64,000 nucleotides of DNA from Casuarina equisetifolia (Eukaryota; Streptophyta; Magnoliopsida; Fagales; Casuarinaceae), in NCBI GenBank assembly GCA_028551475.1, contig CM052361.1, positions 8,873,501 through 8,937,500 of the forward strand, written 5' to 3'. The translations under genes were made by a program, and so were the position numbers. Below, one piece after another: positions 13,739-27,200 of this stretch. How positions within the stretch are numbered: position 1 is the stretch's first letter; every line of letters starts with the position of its first letter. A model generated the notes under the pieces. That model was not told the DNA's origin. It saw only the letters and a program-made list of their open reading frames with translations, and searched no databases.

Positions 13739-13827
13739 CATATAAGGCTCCATGGTTTACTCCATGCATGACACGTTCAAGGCAGCTAGAGCTGAGTGTC
13801 CCTTTCCGGGTCTGCTCTTTGACACGT
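13739..13827 (-). promoter_or_regulatory. Compact ABRE/RY promoter of the aldo-keto reductase
   Basis: Reading on the minus strand towards the ATG at 13672, there are two copies of the ABA-response core ACGTGTC (13827-13821 and 13776-13770), a palindromic RY element CATGCATG (13770-13763) and a TATA-like TTATATG near 13745-13739. All lie within 160 bases of the start codon. ABRE plus RY combinations are bound by bZIP and B3 (ABI3/FUS3-type) factors in seed- or desiccation-induced genes. That fits the AKR relatives, but activity here is inferred. Confidence 0.5.
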
Positions 13828-16350
13828 TTGCCTATCATAGTTTCCATTTTTCTAGTTTATAGGACACTCAAGTTCTAGCTTTCGGCTTTTAAAAAGTTAA
13901 AAAACTTTTTTACCCACAATTTTTAATAAACTTCCCATTTAATAGTTCTTGAAGTTCTATTGGTTGTCCCATCATCAGGACTCCAATGCTGTGGTTTTTC
14001 GCTTTATAATATAAAAGCTAAAACATTCTTAGAAGAAGCTGATGAAACCGGCCTCAGTTGTCCTTCTTCCGGATCACAGAGTAGAGCTAACAGGCCATAG
14101 TTGTGGAACACAGATTGGGTCTACCGCTTGAGGATTTCCTTGGGCCTAAAACCAAAGCTTTTGTACTAAAACAATGAGCATTGGATTCTATCCAAATCTC
14201 CATGCACAAACGTTTAACTGGGAAAGATACCAGGAAAAAACAAGAAGTCAAAAGTGTGCAATCAAAAGCCAATTTGGGCTAATTTAATCCAACAATGTGT
14301 TCATTTTTTCAAACATCATGGCATTTTTTTGCCTTGAATTCCAATTTAATATGCCGCGTGGGAGCCTCCCTGTAAATTAGACAGGTCATGGTCCCCAGCT
14401 TCTTCTTTTTTCCCCATTGCCATGTTTTGTAGTAATCTATGGACATACACGACCCACACCCAACAAATAACAAACACTGGACCCCAAGAAATCTCTTTTG
14501 AACTCCTCCTTGTGAAAAAGAAGATAAAGCAATATCGTAAAGAAGAAGATAGAGCAATATCTTGAAATTGCAGCCTATAATTGATCTCAAAACAAAGTTG
14601 CAGCAAAAAAGTATCGCAAATCCCAAAAACTGAACTTCGACATAACAAAACAAAGTGTGTTGGCACAGCATGTAAGAAAATTCACCCTTTTTTCTAATAA
14701 TTAATCCGTGAGAAAATGAATATTGTCTTTGATTTAAACAGTATACAGCTTACTCGTTCACTCTAAATATAGGGATACTAAAAAAGAAAATAGCAGGGAT
14801 TTGTTTTCCCCCTCCACTAGCAAAACACATTTAATCCCCATATTCAGGTTAAGAGATCAAAGAAAGGACATTAGAGAAAAAAAAAATTACAAATTTACAT
14901 AATTGAAAATTATCCTTATATTCACAATATCAAGAAACAATCCCTTTTTTTTAAGTAAGAGAAAAAAAGGCTTACAATTATGTCGTCCAGCTCCTTATAC
15001 TTTCTTGATCTTCCGGACATTCTTTTTACTTTGTACTAATTTTACTCAAAACCACAATCATTCGATTCATACGGAATGTACACCATTGTCAACAGCACCA
15101 ATGTTTTCTGACCTCTGTTTCCATGAACGTGAGCATTGAAGAGAGGATTAGGTGGGGATCGGTAGAGAACATCAACGTGCCCATGGAACAGATTCAAGAG
15201 GGGATGCAGCCATGGTGCCTAACTGATGGGTAACACAGAGTACAATAAATACTGAGACTTGACAGCACTTTCTTAGCATATAGAAAACTCATTTCAAATA
15301 GGTGATAGTTACCGGACATTACCTAATTCTGCGTCAAGTTCAAACCCCCAAAGAATGATTCACTTCGAGCAGTGTGAAAAGACTCGGTTTTCTGCTTATG
15401 TTTGCGGATGCCATTTCCAGCTCAGTTACCCAAAGGTCCAAGACAGTTCTTCTCTGACAGAAAAAAACAGAAGAACCGGACATCTGGGACAGAGGGCCAT
15501 GCCCACTGTAACAAACACAACAGGAGAACCAGACAAAGAAAACACGGTTCTCAATCCCTGATCTCATGACATCGTCAGGCCAGAGCATCATCTTCTTTCG
15601 AATTTCCAACATCCATTTATATGTTTTACTCACTCTGTTAATGTATTAACTTAAGTTTAAAATGATCTAAATATCATTCTTTAAAGGACACTAATTAAGA
15701 AAGGAGTAATCTTTTAAACTTACGTTCATATACAGCACACATAAAATGATAACTGTCTTCTATGGCCAATGCAGAAGCTCTGCTTCAAGAGATATGTTAA
15801 ATTCTGATGATTACCTAAAACCATTCTCAACACTATCTTAATCTGAAAACAACTTCAAAGGTATCTGGACCCGTAATCATTCTTATAAGATCAGAAACCC
15901 TCTCAACAAAGGGAAGAAAGTGAACGTTTCTTGCTGTTATCGCTTGGAATGCTTTCCTTCCAAAGCAGCAACCCCCAGAGTCTAGTCCATTTCTCTCCCC
16001 ACTTTAAGCAGTCCTTTTCAAGACCAGCTTGGAACCACCAACCAGTTTACCTTTTATCAAAACCAACTCCACCAAATCAAAAGGGTCTGTACATCAACCA
16101 AACCCACAAGCCACGACAAAGCAAAATTCTCTCTCTGGATAATACCAGAGATCCGGACAAACATGACAGATGCACTGACATAAGCAAAGCTCGACCTGCT
16201 TTCTTTTACAGTAAGCCATATAAACGCCACCAATTTTTTATACATTACTAGTACTATCAAGTAGAGTTTTTAAAGTTCAAAGTGGTAACATCATAAATTA
16301 AAGCCCTCAGAAAAAACATAAACAAAACTCCCAAACAACCTTTGATTTAT
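13828..16350. other. Intergenic: reductase promoter to patellin 3' end
   Basis: AT-rich spacer between two minus-strand genes. I see several frames of 60-120 codons but none with recognisable domains, splice context or coding composition. The part next to 16350 should be the patellin 3'UTR. No mobile element ends or RNA genes were recognised. Confidence 0.5.
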
Positions 16351-18301
16351 TTAAGCATAGTTGAAGGTTGAGGGTACTATGGCAGTGGATTTGCGAACTA
16401 TGTAACGATACGCAGCAACTTTTTTCCTCCTGGAGACAGTGTTATCTACTGAAAGCACCAATTTTCCAGCTTCCCTTGATGTGAAAGAGTTTTGAATTGC
16501 CTCCTCTGAAGCCGCCAACTTCCTTGGCTTTTCCACTGCAATTGTGTAGCTGCCTTCTGCACACGGCACGAACTCTGCACTGTACTCCAAGTCCCAGCCC
16601 TCCACCACCAAGTCCCATGTTATCGTTGCCCCAGCCTGATAACCCAACAAAATAGACATCTCAATTTACATGGAATCACACATTTTCCAGTAGAAAACAG
16701 AGCATAATTTAGAAACTGTAAATGGTTTTACAAATAGATTTAAGCGAGTACTAGAACCAAAAAAAAAAGAGTGGAGATAGTCTAGGAACCTCAATCCCCT
16801 CGATCTGGATATTAACTTTCTCTCCGCCTTTGACAGTGAACTCGGAGGCTGGTTTTGGGGGACCATTCTGCAGATCACTGGGTCGGCTCAGTCCCCCATA
16901 TTGAACAGGAACGTCCTCAGGCCTAATGTACCTGCTCGGAAAAGCAAAACCCAGCTTAGCAAACAAGCTTGAAGGCGCAATGTGAAGGTAAAGATGAAAT
17001 TTGCATGCAAGAGAGTACAAAAGCAGGACTTTTGTTCGGAGACAGCAAAAATCAAAGAGGAAGAACCACTCCTTTTGACTAAAAGAAACAAAAATCCTAA
17101 ATCAGAAACGTAAAAAGTAGACTGAAAAATCAAAAGTCATCTGGGTATCATTATCCTCCTAGCAGAAAAGGTTAAAATGAACAGGAATCCGAACTAGTCC
17201 TGGAAGATCCGCAATTAAATTTCGCAGAGCAGACAAGCAAATAGACCAAAAAACAAAGCGTACTCACTGAATTACTGATAAACAAAGAGGAAATATGAGA
17301 AGCAGATAAGAGAGAACTTTACTTAAAGAGTGTCTCCGCCATATTCCCTTCCTTAGAGATCACGAATTTGCTCTTAGTTCGCTGAGTTAGAAACGGGCTA
17401 AACATCGAATACAACACGCTGAAGTACCATGGAACATTGATGAAAATCTGAACCCAGAAAATCAGAGAAGAAAAATAAACAAAAATCAGTATCAAGAACA
17501 AAGACAAAAAGCCAAACAAGAAAATATCAGACGAAATGCTTAAAATGTTATGAACTAGAATTGGAATATCACCTTGCGAGCGACCATTTCGGGGTAGTTA
17601 TCTTGAAACAGAGAGAGGATGTGATTTGAAGCGACCCTGAGCTCTCTCTTGGGCATGTCCTTGAGATCAGTGACCTGGATCATAGCGTTAACCCCACCGG
17701 GCTTAAAATGCAGAAGCTTGATGCCTCTTTCAAGCACCTGAACCCTCCACCTCAAGAACTTCTGGAGCTTCTCCTCGTCGCCAAAGATCCTCTCGTACAT
17801 GTCCTTGTCTTTGAAACCCCCATATGCATTGTAACAAACAGGGTGACCTTCTCTGTCAAAGCCATGCATATAGGCCACCACACCCTCAAGCTCCTTGAAC
17901 CCCAGTTCCTCTTCAACCACACTATCAGCTCCAAACTCACTCCTCCATGCCAAGCACTTGAGCAACATATTAAACGAGTCCACGACCCTGAAGTCCCTGG
18001 CTCGCAGAAACTTCAAGAGCACCACATCAGCCTTCTCGTCGCCACCCAAGAGAGGAATGCCCCACATGGAGGCATCAGCGGCATCAGAAGCCGAGAGCTT
18101 GTCCTTGAGCTCCTGGAGAGCTTTCTTCTCCGAGGACTTGAGCTGGGACACGAAGTAGGGGTCCTCCTTGAAGGAATGAGAACGAAGCGTGGCTGCCTCC
18201 AGGAGCGTGGTCACGAAGCTCTTCTTGTACGGCTTAGGAGACGCCTGTGGAAGGTCCTGCAGAGGGGTCTTCTGGATGGAGATGGGCGACGAGCCTTCCA
18301 T
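16351..18301 (-). CDS. PATL6: Patellin-6-like Sec14/GOLD phosphoinositide-transfer protein
   Basis: Four exons: 18301-17573, 17447-17323, 16931-16790 and 16635-16351 (stop TAA), GT-AG introns, 426 residues. Patellins bind phosphoinositides and act in membrane trafficking and cell-plate or plasma-membrane functions. Order of parts: Ser/Pro-rich head; CRAL-TRIO N region with WGIPLLGGDEKADVVLLKFL (about 82-101); Sec14 lipid-binding fold with GHPVCYNAYGGFKDKDMYE, FKPGGVNAMIQVTDLKDMPK and LFQDNYPEMVARK, continuing in exon 2 as FINVPWYFSVLYSMFSPFL; then a C-terminal GOLD domain (ATITWDLVVEGWDLEYSAEF, VAAYRYIVRKST). I chose the ATG at 18301 (MEGSSPIS) because family members start in a similar way. 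An in-frame ATG at 18334 would add 11 residues. The long plus-strand frame opposite exon 1 is a shadow. Closest remembered match is PATL6 (At3g51670). Confidence 0.9.
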
Positions 18302-18833
18302 TAAAGGTATCGGAATGCGTATGCCAAAATGCAAAGCTTTTAGAGAGAAGGAAGGGTTCTAAGGGCTCGGAAGAAGCACTGCTCTCGATTCTCTGAGAAA
18401 GAGATAGGAACAAGCACTCACACAGGAAACAAAGGCATAAAACAAGCACAGGAAATGAAAAGAAACACGGAGACAAGCAAAGAAAGAGAGATTTGAGCCG
18501 CGATTCCAGTTTGAACATTCAAAAACGGCTTTAAAGGACAACTTTGGTAGTGGAGGCTCCGTGTGCGCACGCGCTATGCTTTCGCGAGTGGGATTTCAAA
18601 ACCACTCCCACTAGCCGAGTCGAGCGGGCCGGTTCGACACGACTCGCACGGACCAAAGCGGTGGAGTATGGAGCGGGCAACCATAATTGACGACTCAAAA
18701 CCCACGAACAAGCCGTGCGGCGGGAGCACGGGTCGAAACTGGGACCCACAACCCCCTTAACTGAGACACGAAATTCCCATCCTACCCCTGTCGTCTTTTT
18801 CGCTTTTCTCCTTTAATTTTGCTCGGCACGTGT
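18302..18833 (-). promoter_or_regulatory. Patellin 5'UTR and proximal promoter with G-box
   Basis: Immediately upstream of the ATG the sense strand is CT-rich, a normal plant leader. From about 18540 to 18830 the sequence turns GC-rich and contains a perfect G-box CACGTG at 18828-18833, about 530 bases upstream of the start. No clear TATA box was found. Confidence 0.4.
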
Positions 18834-21800
18834 GGGGCCCCTTGTCTCCGAGACTCGTTCCCTGAACAGTGGAAACGGCAGTAAATATTCTCTTTTCTGA
18901 AAAATCCTCCAGGAAAAATGGTCCACAGAAAGCAAAAGAACACACAGAGATCAAGCTTTTAGAACATGCCATGGCAACAAAGTGATACTGAAGGAGGCAA
19001 TCATGTTTGAAAGGGCAAATGCTTCTTCCTCTCCCTTGCAGTTTACTCTAATGGTGGGTTCTGGTGTCAACTGGAGTAATTAACAATAATGGTGCTACCG
19101 AAAACGGAGAAGTATTTCATAATGCCCTGCCTCCATGAAAGCAAAGCTTCGTGTGTTAACAGGGTATGATTAGATATGGTCAAAGAAATCAGCCTGCGTT
19201 TTTTCTCTTTCAGAAAAAGAAGGAAGAAAACCACCTTCGAACTTCCTTCTTCCTTCTGGTGCCGAGATCGAGAAGTATCTTTTTCAACCATCTTCTTTTC
19301 TTCTTCTTGATGCTTCATCCTAGGTGCTGAAAATGACAGATTCTAGCACTGCGCTGCCTACAATTTTTTTCTTTTTTTCTTTTTAGGGTAAAGATGAGTT
19401 TTTGGAGTCAAAAAGATGAACAGTTTGATATATTGATAACGTAGTATAAACAAAACCGATTTCAACAAAACCGTGAGGAAGGCATTTTCTTTCTCTTATT
19501 TTCTCTCTAAGCAAACACCTCTTTTCTTTTTGTGTCTTAATCCATGATGGCCCCCAGAAACACTTGAAAAAACAATGTTCCATGCAGAAGCCGATGTCGG
19601 GGGAGGCTATCCTGGCAAAGCTGCATTGTTGAGGAAGCCTGCAGAATTGGCCAAATTTTACAGACGGACTTTACAGCTTTACTGGTTTAGTATTCTTTAT
19701 GAGTATGAAAACATGGACTTGGGGGCGTTGAAGGTGACCTTTCGGCCCCACTTTTGAGGGAAAGCTGGAATATTTGCATTGGATTCTGAAAAGAAAGAAG
19801 AAAAACAACATCAGTTTAGAGTGGTTAAGGAGTTTTAAGAGTAACTTCTGGGGATCTGATTAAAGGTGTATGGGCATGGTGGACATGCTTAAGATTGGAC
19901 CCATAAAATCATTTTACGCACTTAATCTCTCTAGCTTTTCACCGCTAAAGAATTGTCAGTCTACTAAGAAAAAGTGAGGGAAAATATCCATGTCAAAGGT
20001 TGAGGGTAGCTTGTAAGTAACACTCTTCTTTATAAGGGTAGTATGAAAAAACCTACGCTATTTTAACAATCTCGTTGATTACAATATTAACTGTAATCTC
20101 CTTTTCTTTCTTTTTTCCTCGTCTTTATCCATTGCTGAATGGATCAATGGATCATGCTAAAGCCTTTTGGAATGAACTGGAATCGACAAAGGGCAGGGTG
20201 GAGAAAGTACAGGTTCAGATTTCAAATACGCATGGGAACTCGTAAAAGGTTTGTGTCCAAAGCTTTGAGAGAAAATAATCAAAGTAATTGATTCTTTTTT
20301 AACGATCATTGGTTTTAACCAAATCACTTTTGACTTCCCCACAAATCTCACTTAATGATCGCTCCTTGAAAAGGTATCAAGCGTCTTAATTATACCTTTT
20401 CGTTGGGTGCAGAACAGGCCAACTTTTGAAAATAAATCTCCTTCAACCTTAGTGTTTGGAACCAGAAAACATATCTGCGTAAAGAAGGAGATATGTACTC
20501 CCAAAGCTGTACCCCTACGGACATAGCCTGAGCCATCGTGGTCTTGTTTAATCTATTCTGGCAGGAAATGAGTTAGTACTATTGGATCCGCAGTAAGTAG
20601 ATTTTATGTCCTGCAAATGATAAAGGTAGGCCTGCTGCATTTTTGACATTATTGTGTCTTGGAATAATTCTTTTAGTTCAAAACATAATAACATGCGAGC
20701 ATATAAACAAAACATAAGTTTTATTATTCTGTCTTAAAAATTAATATTAAGAAAGCATGTAGACATTCTAATGGTGACATGCATAACCTTATAATGAAGC
20801 TTGACTCACACTTAACCAAACATATATTTTCACACCTTAATAATATTCTCACTGCAATAAGTCAAACCTGTCACAAACTACATGGGTTTTGGACAGGGTG
20901 TCAAAAGAAGAAGCTATAAAGTGAAAAACCTAAGTTTTGGTATAATGTAAAAAAAAAAAAATAAAAAAAAATATATATATATAAGATTCCCTCCTTTAAG
21001 CCATAAAAATATATAGACATTACAAAATGCGGTTTGTGTACGATGTGGTGCTACAGTATAGGTATCTTTTTCATCGACTAGAGCAACAGAAGCTATGAAA
21101 GCAATGCCATACAGATACACTTCGACCCATGCGGAGAAATTAATTGTCAAAAAGTAACACAGAAAAGACAGAAAGAAGCGAGAAAAAATGTCCTTGCTCT
21201 TCCTTCTTCGATCCCCTCTTTGATCGGCCTTTTCTTGGTGATAATTTGAAGCACACGCAAGTAGCAGTAGTTTATAATATATGTCCCTTCGTTCCACGAT
21301 CCTGCAGTCTCTGCATCTCTGTCTCTTGAATTATTGGATGCAACAAAACAGAGAACAAAACAACAGTTGCCTGACACAAACGCCGGTGAGTACCAATTAA
21401 ATACAGTTCAAGTAACGGAGCTCCTTAAAGCTGCATTATCTTGTAAAGCAAAGAGATACTCTGCCATGTGGAAAGAACATTTATAACCTTAAGGGGAGGA
21501 AAAACGGAAGGTGATACCTGTTTAAGATTCTTCCTAAGAATATGATCTTTTTTTTTCTTTTTCTTTTTCTTTTTTTAACTCTCTATGTCCTACCATAACG
21601 ACTAAATTCAGCAGTACATGAGGACTACAGCTCATCTGATTCGGAAACATAAATTGAAGTTATCGGTTGGGGAACATAGAAAAAGCAGAATGATCATCAT
21701 TTTTAACGCCAGGTTTCTTGATTTGCGCTTGTTAGTTGGAAAAGCACGTTACTGCTCCGAGGATGAACACAAACAGAGTAACTCTTTCTTGCTCCCGTTT

Positions 21801-23482
21801 TGCAAGCATGATCAATAAGTAAATATTAGAGGTTGGTAACCCTTAGAACAGTGGACTTATAGTTATATCATTTAAGGTTTAAGTAAGACATTCTTAACTC
21901 AACAACAGAAAAAGATAAGTTAAGTTTGCTAAATAATATTAAGGAGGGTGTTCGAGGCCCTTTGATTCGGCCGTCCATTGATTTGACAACTATATACACT
22001 GACGCTTCAACCACTTGTCGTCTCGAAGGCTATAAAATATTTATAGCTAGCCACTGAAGTGAATAAATTATATGAAGAAGCCACTTCATATTTTCTCATA
22101 CGCTATTCTAACATCACAAGGTTTGTTCTTTCCGGCTTTTTCTTGGAAAGTTTCTGCAATTTCATCCAATCATTATCCCTTCGTTCATGTCACCGGGAGA
22201 CAAAGCAAATCAACCCATTTCGTGCTCCCCTACCCTTTGCCTACTACATTTAGATCTCTTGTCTTGCGTTAACCGAGTCAAAAGTTGTGTCATTTCATGC
22301 CAGACTGCAACCATGCGGTGGCCGCCCAACCAGTGGGGTGTGTATTACAAATTATGGCTTCGATTAATCAACAGTGACAACTTTCAGGTAATACAGAAGA
22401 TTAGGATAAAAATCAAAGGTATAAATACAAAACCCAGTTTTCATGATCTTTCAATTTATTAGAAAACCATCTATGAATTGACGACCTCATAGTATAGCAT
22501 CGTTCTCTCAACCTTTTTGATTTTTGCTGTCCAAACTTTTTCCTTGTGGTTAAATCTAAGAATTTTGAGAAGCTCAAATCTAAAAAAAAAGGGAAAACCA
22601 AAATTACTGGAAATCTGCGTCCAAACTCACGAAACCCAGTGCACCCAAGCTCAAATCTTCAACAGTTTCTTTCATAATAATCACCAAAGATCGATTGGAA
22701 AAAAGTTGGGCATTGCAAGATCGGGGGAAAATAGCGGCCCGACGAACATTAATGGGCAATGTTGGCCCATTTCATGCAACCAAATAAAAAGATGTTTCGT
22801 AATTCAATACAGGTTTTATACATTTAAATATTATGTCATAAAACATATTTATTTGCTGGTATCTATTTATAAAAAAAAATATTTTAATATAAGATATTTA
22901 ATAAAATTTAAGCATGTACGGTGGACCAGCTAAATGACAAATTCCTGTTCAAAACCCAAGAAGGCAGCCGATGAAAGGACTTTCTTTTCATCCGTTATTT
23001 TGATAACCTAAACAAAAGAAGTAAAAACTTGTCACTCTTATGTTTATTCTGAGCAGACGCATCTACAGTATCTATGACCTTGAAGAGGTAAACAATGACT
23101 ACAATTGCCAGCGTTGCCAGCAAAGTTGCAGAAAAATGGCAGGGCTACTCAACAGTAACCCTTCTTCTTTGGTCCAGCAGCCATGCAAAGTCGCACAAGT
23201 AAAGCTGTGAATTAATGAACGTTGAAATGGAGCCCCTGGTTTTGAATATGCTGGGAGGATTTGTCATTGTAGAATTCAAGCCTGTCAAGCAAGAAAAAGC
23301 AATTAGTTTACTCGATGCATGTGAAGGATTCTGAAAGGTCTTTTCCTTTATGAAAAATCACACCAATACGTTTTCTGAATCTTTTATCGTGTCAATGTAC
23401 GTTAAGAATGGTTTTTCCAATAATTTGTCACTATGTAGAAATCAAACAACATAGATATGAAAAGATAAAACAATGATGTGTC
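18834..23482. other. Long AT-rich intergenic region upstream of patellin
   Basis: No gene recognised. It contains homopolymer and simple-sequence tracts (A-rich/TA run at about 20946-20984, T-rich tract at about 21547-21576), and a short TATA-containing inverted repeat at 22029-22047. Short frames near 19575-19757 and 22059-22462 lack any recognisable similarity. It ends at the left LTR of copia element RT-A. Confidence 0.5.
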
Positions 23483-24166
23483 TGATGGGAAAAAACGACA
23501 TATAATGTTTTTTACTCTAATTGAACTTATGAGGAAATATTAAAATACCAATGATGTATTTGAATCACAAATAAAATAATCAAATCATAATCAATATAAA
23601 AGAATTTATACGTGAAAAAACTTCTCCAATGTGAACGATAAAAAATCACGGGACCGATCACAGAGTCCACTCAAATCTCCACTATATAAATCATTAAGTT
23701 ACAACCCAATTAAGTCATTAACAATAGTAACAGGACAAAGATTTACTGATTCAACAATAATAGAATTACTAATAAATAGTGAAGAATAAGTTCTAAACAA
23801 CAACTTAACCAAAAAAAGTTGAAGAAATATCACTCAGATTTTTGACCAAGATTTGTTGACTTCAAAAGCTCCGAACGACGATCCAACCGTTTACAATAAA
23901 GAACACATAATCCCAAATCTGCTGACAAAAAATCAACTCAATTGGACCACAGATCGACCTTGATTAGACGTTTGATCAATTACTGCGCAGGGCCTCTAAT
24001 TTCTGCAAAATTCTATTCTTTTCTTTTCTCTCTCTTTTCTCTTTTAACGACCACACACCTTTTCTCTTAAAAAAAACCCTATATTTTTTCTTTTAAACCT
24101 TAGGGCCACATTACCTTAATTGGACATAATAATAAGTCCCTGAATATAGGTTGAATCAACCCAACA
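23483..24166 (-). repeat. RT-A 3' LTR (left copy)
   Basis: 684-bp long terminal repeat, TG...CA, matching 28321-29003 over its whole length. It is preceded on the sense strand by a polypurine tract. Confidence 0.88.
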
Positions 24167-24264
24167 ATTCTCCCCCTCCAGCCCAAATGAGGGAGATTCC
24201 ATATGTTCATTTCTCAAGCACAATCCAAATTGGCCTCATGTCAACAAAACTCAAACTTTTCTCG

Positions 24265-27200
24265 TCATAGAGCCTTTGTCATCATATCAAAACCATTATC
24301 CTCAACATGTACCTTTTCAAGTACAACCTCTTTGGTTTTCATAATATCTCGTATCCAATGATACCTTACATCAATATGCTTTGACCTGTGATGAAAAGTA
24401 GAGTTTTTAGCAAGATGTATAACACTTTGACTATCACAAAATAACACATACTTTTCTTGCATAAAACCAAGTTCTTTTATGAATTCTTCCATCCAAAGTA
24501 ACTCTTTACATATTTCTGTTGTTGTAATAAATTCTGCTTCTGTTGTAAATAGAGCAATACATTTTTGTAATCTTGATTGCCATGCCACAGCTTCCCTTGA
24601 AAACTTAATCAAGTAGCTTGAAGTAGATCTTTTATTATCAATATCCCCTGCCATGTTAGAATCTATATATCCCACAAGAATAGGCTTATTACTCCAAATG
24701 AAAGTTTCAAACTATAAGTACCTCGAAGATATCTTAAAATCCATTTCACTACATTTCAATGTTCTCTTTCAGGATTGGAAGTGAATATGCTGACTACTCC
24801 AACTGCATAAGCTATATCTAGCCTTGTACAAATCATTGCATACATTAAACAATCAACAGTCGAAGTATAAAGAACTCTTTTCATATCTTTTTTGTCTTCC
24901 TCATCTATAGGACATTGTTTATTACTAAGCTTAAAGTGTGTAGCAAGAGACGTGCTCACCACTTTAGCTTTATTCATACAAAACCTTTGAAACACTTTCT
25001 TGATGTACTCCTCTTAAGACAATCATAACTTTTTGACTTTTCTATCACGACTAACTCTTATACCAAGAATTTGCTTCACTGAGCCTAAGTCTTTTATTGA
25101 GAATGACTTACTTAACTCTTGTTTCAACTTTTCAATTCTTACAGTATTTTTACCAACTATAAGCATGTCATCTACATAAAGTAGTAAAATAATAAAATTA
25201 TCATCTGAGAACTTCTGTACAAATACACAATGATCAAAATTTGTCTTCTTGTAGGTTTGCTCCCTTATAAAAAACTCAAATTTTCGATACCATTGTCTCG
25301 GTGCCTGTTTTAAGCCATATAAACTTTTCTTTAGCTTGCAAACATAGTTCTTTTTACCTTTTTCTTCAAAACCCTCTAGTTGCTCCATAAAAATTTCTTC
25401 ATTTAGGTCACCATAAAGAAAAGCAGTCTTTACATCCATTTGCTTAATTTCAAGATCAAGACTAGTAGCCAATCCCAAAACCACTCGAATTAAGGACATT
25501 TTCACAACAGGTGAGAAAATTTCATCATAATCAATTCATTTTTTCTGACTGAAACCTTTGATAACTAGTCTAGTATTGTATTGAGGTTGTAAAAAATTTT
25601 CATCATACTTCAATCTATAAATCCAACGATTCTTCAAAGCTTTCTGGCCCTTAGACAAGTCACCAACTCAAATGTTTGATTATCATGCAAAGATTTTAAC
25701 TCATCTCGCACTGCATCAGTCAACAATACATACTCCTTAGTAGAGTATCTAGTTGATGGATGGCGATCTCTAGTAGACATTCTCAATGGTGGAACTGAAG
25801 ATGGATTCTGCTAAACATCAATAATATTATCTGTCTGAGTGTCACTATTATCTGTACCCTATTGGTCATTCTGAACCTGATCCTGAACATCATGTTGAAT
25901 ATCACTTTCAACTTGTTTTGGCAACTGTCGCTGTAAATCATTTGAAGGAATTAGATCAATATCAATACCAATCTTAGAGCCTTGTGACATATTTTTTTAC
26001 TTTGGCCAATATCTGTTATATTTTGATTATAAAAAAATACAATATCACGACTTCACACAATTTTCTTCATAGTTGGATCATAACACCTGTAGCCAAATTC
26101 ATTAGAACCATAATCAAGAAATATACATTCTCGTGTCTTGACATCTAACTTAAACCTCTCATCCTTTAATTGCAACCAAATACTCTTAGATAGTTATAGG
26201 AAATATTCTTGCCAAACCAAACTCTATCTGGCACATCACCATCTAAAGCAATAGTTGGAGATAGATTGATAACATAAGCTACTGTAAGTAATGCCTCACC
26301 CCAAAATATCTTTGGTAGGTTAGCATTTGAAATTATGTATCTAACTTTCTCAACCAATGTCCTGTTCATTCTTTCCACTATACTAGTAAACTGAGGTGTG
26401 TTTGGAGGTATCTTTTGGTGTCAAATACCATGTTACCTATAATACTCATCAAATGGTTCAATGTACTTACCATCATTGTCTGATCGAATACATTTCAACT
26501 TCTTTTCAGTTTGCCGCTCTACTAAAACTTGAAACTGCTTGAAATCTAGCACTTGATCTTTTGATATCAAAACATAAACCTAAACTTTTCTTGAGTAGTC
26601 ATTAATAAAGGTCACAAAGTAGGATGTTCCACTAAACGTCATTGGGTTAACTAGGCCACAAACATCTTAGTGTACTAACTCCAAGAAATTTGATTTTCTT
26701 GAAGGAGGGTGACTATAGAATGAAACTCTTTTTTGTTTTCTAGCTAAACAATGTTCACACTTATCAAGTTTTGCACTCTTAATCCCAAATAACAAGTTCT
26801 CTTTTATCAACACATTCATGCCCTTCTCACTTATGTGACTTAACCTTTTGTGTCATAAAGCACTTGCATTTTCATCTTCCACTACATTACAAATGTTCTT
26901 GGAAATCTTGGCTTGAAATAAATACAAAAAAGACTCTTTCTTGCCTCCAAACATAACTAATGAACCTTTAATAAGTTTCCATTGTCCATTATTGAAGATA
27001 TTACAAAAACCTTCATCATTAAGTTGTCTAGTAGAAATTAAATTCAAGCGAATTTCTAGTACATGTTTAACATTCTTGAGAACTAACTTGGATCCATTAC
27101 GAGTCTCTAAGTATACATCTCCCATATCTACAACTTTAGCCAAACAATCATTACTCATCTTCAATGTGCCAAAGTGTCCAAGAGTATAAAAAGTAAAAAA

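Noticed and set aside
14309-14671. 120- and 106-codon overlapping minus-strand frames
   Set aside because: AT-rich, Cys/Phe-rich nonsense composition, no similarity or splice context.
17708-18304. 198-codon plus-strand open frame
   Set aside because: Antisense shadow of patellin exon 1.
19575-19757. Short frame MFHAEADVGGGYPGKA...
   Set aside because: Looks protein-like only at the start; no family recognised and no flanking gene structure.
22059-22462. Overlapping small frames after a TATA-like sequence
   Set aside because: Three short frames compete, none with signal peptide or known motif; kept only as a low-interest promoter note.
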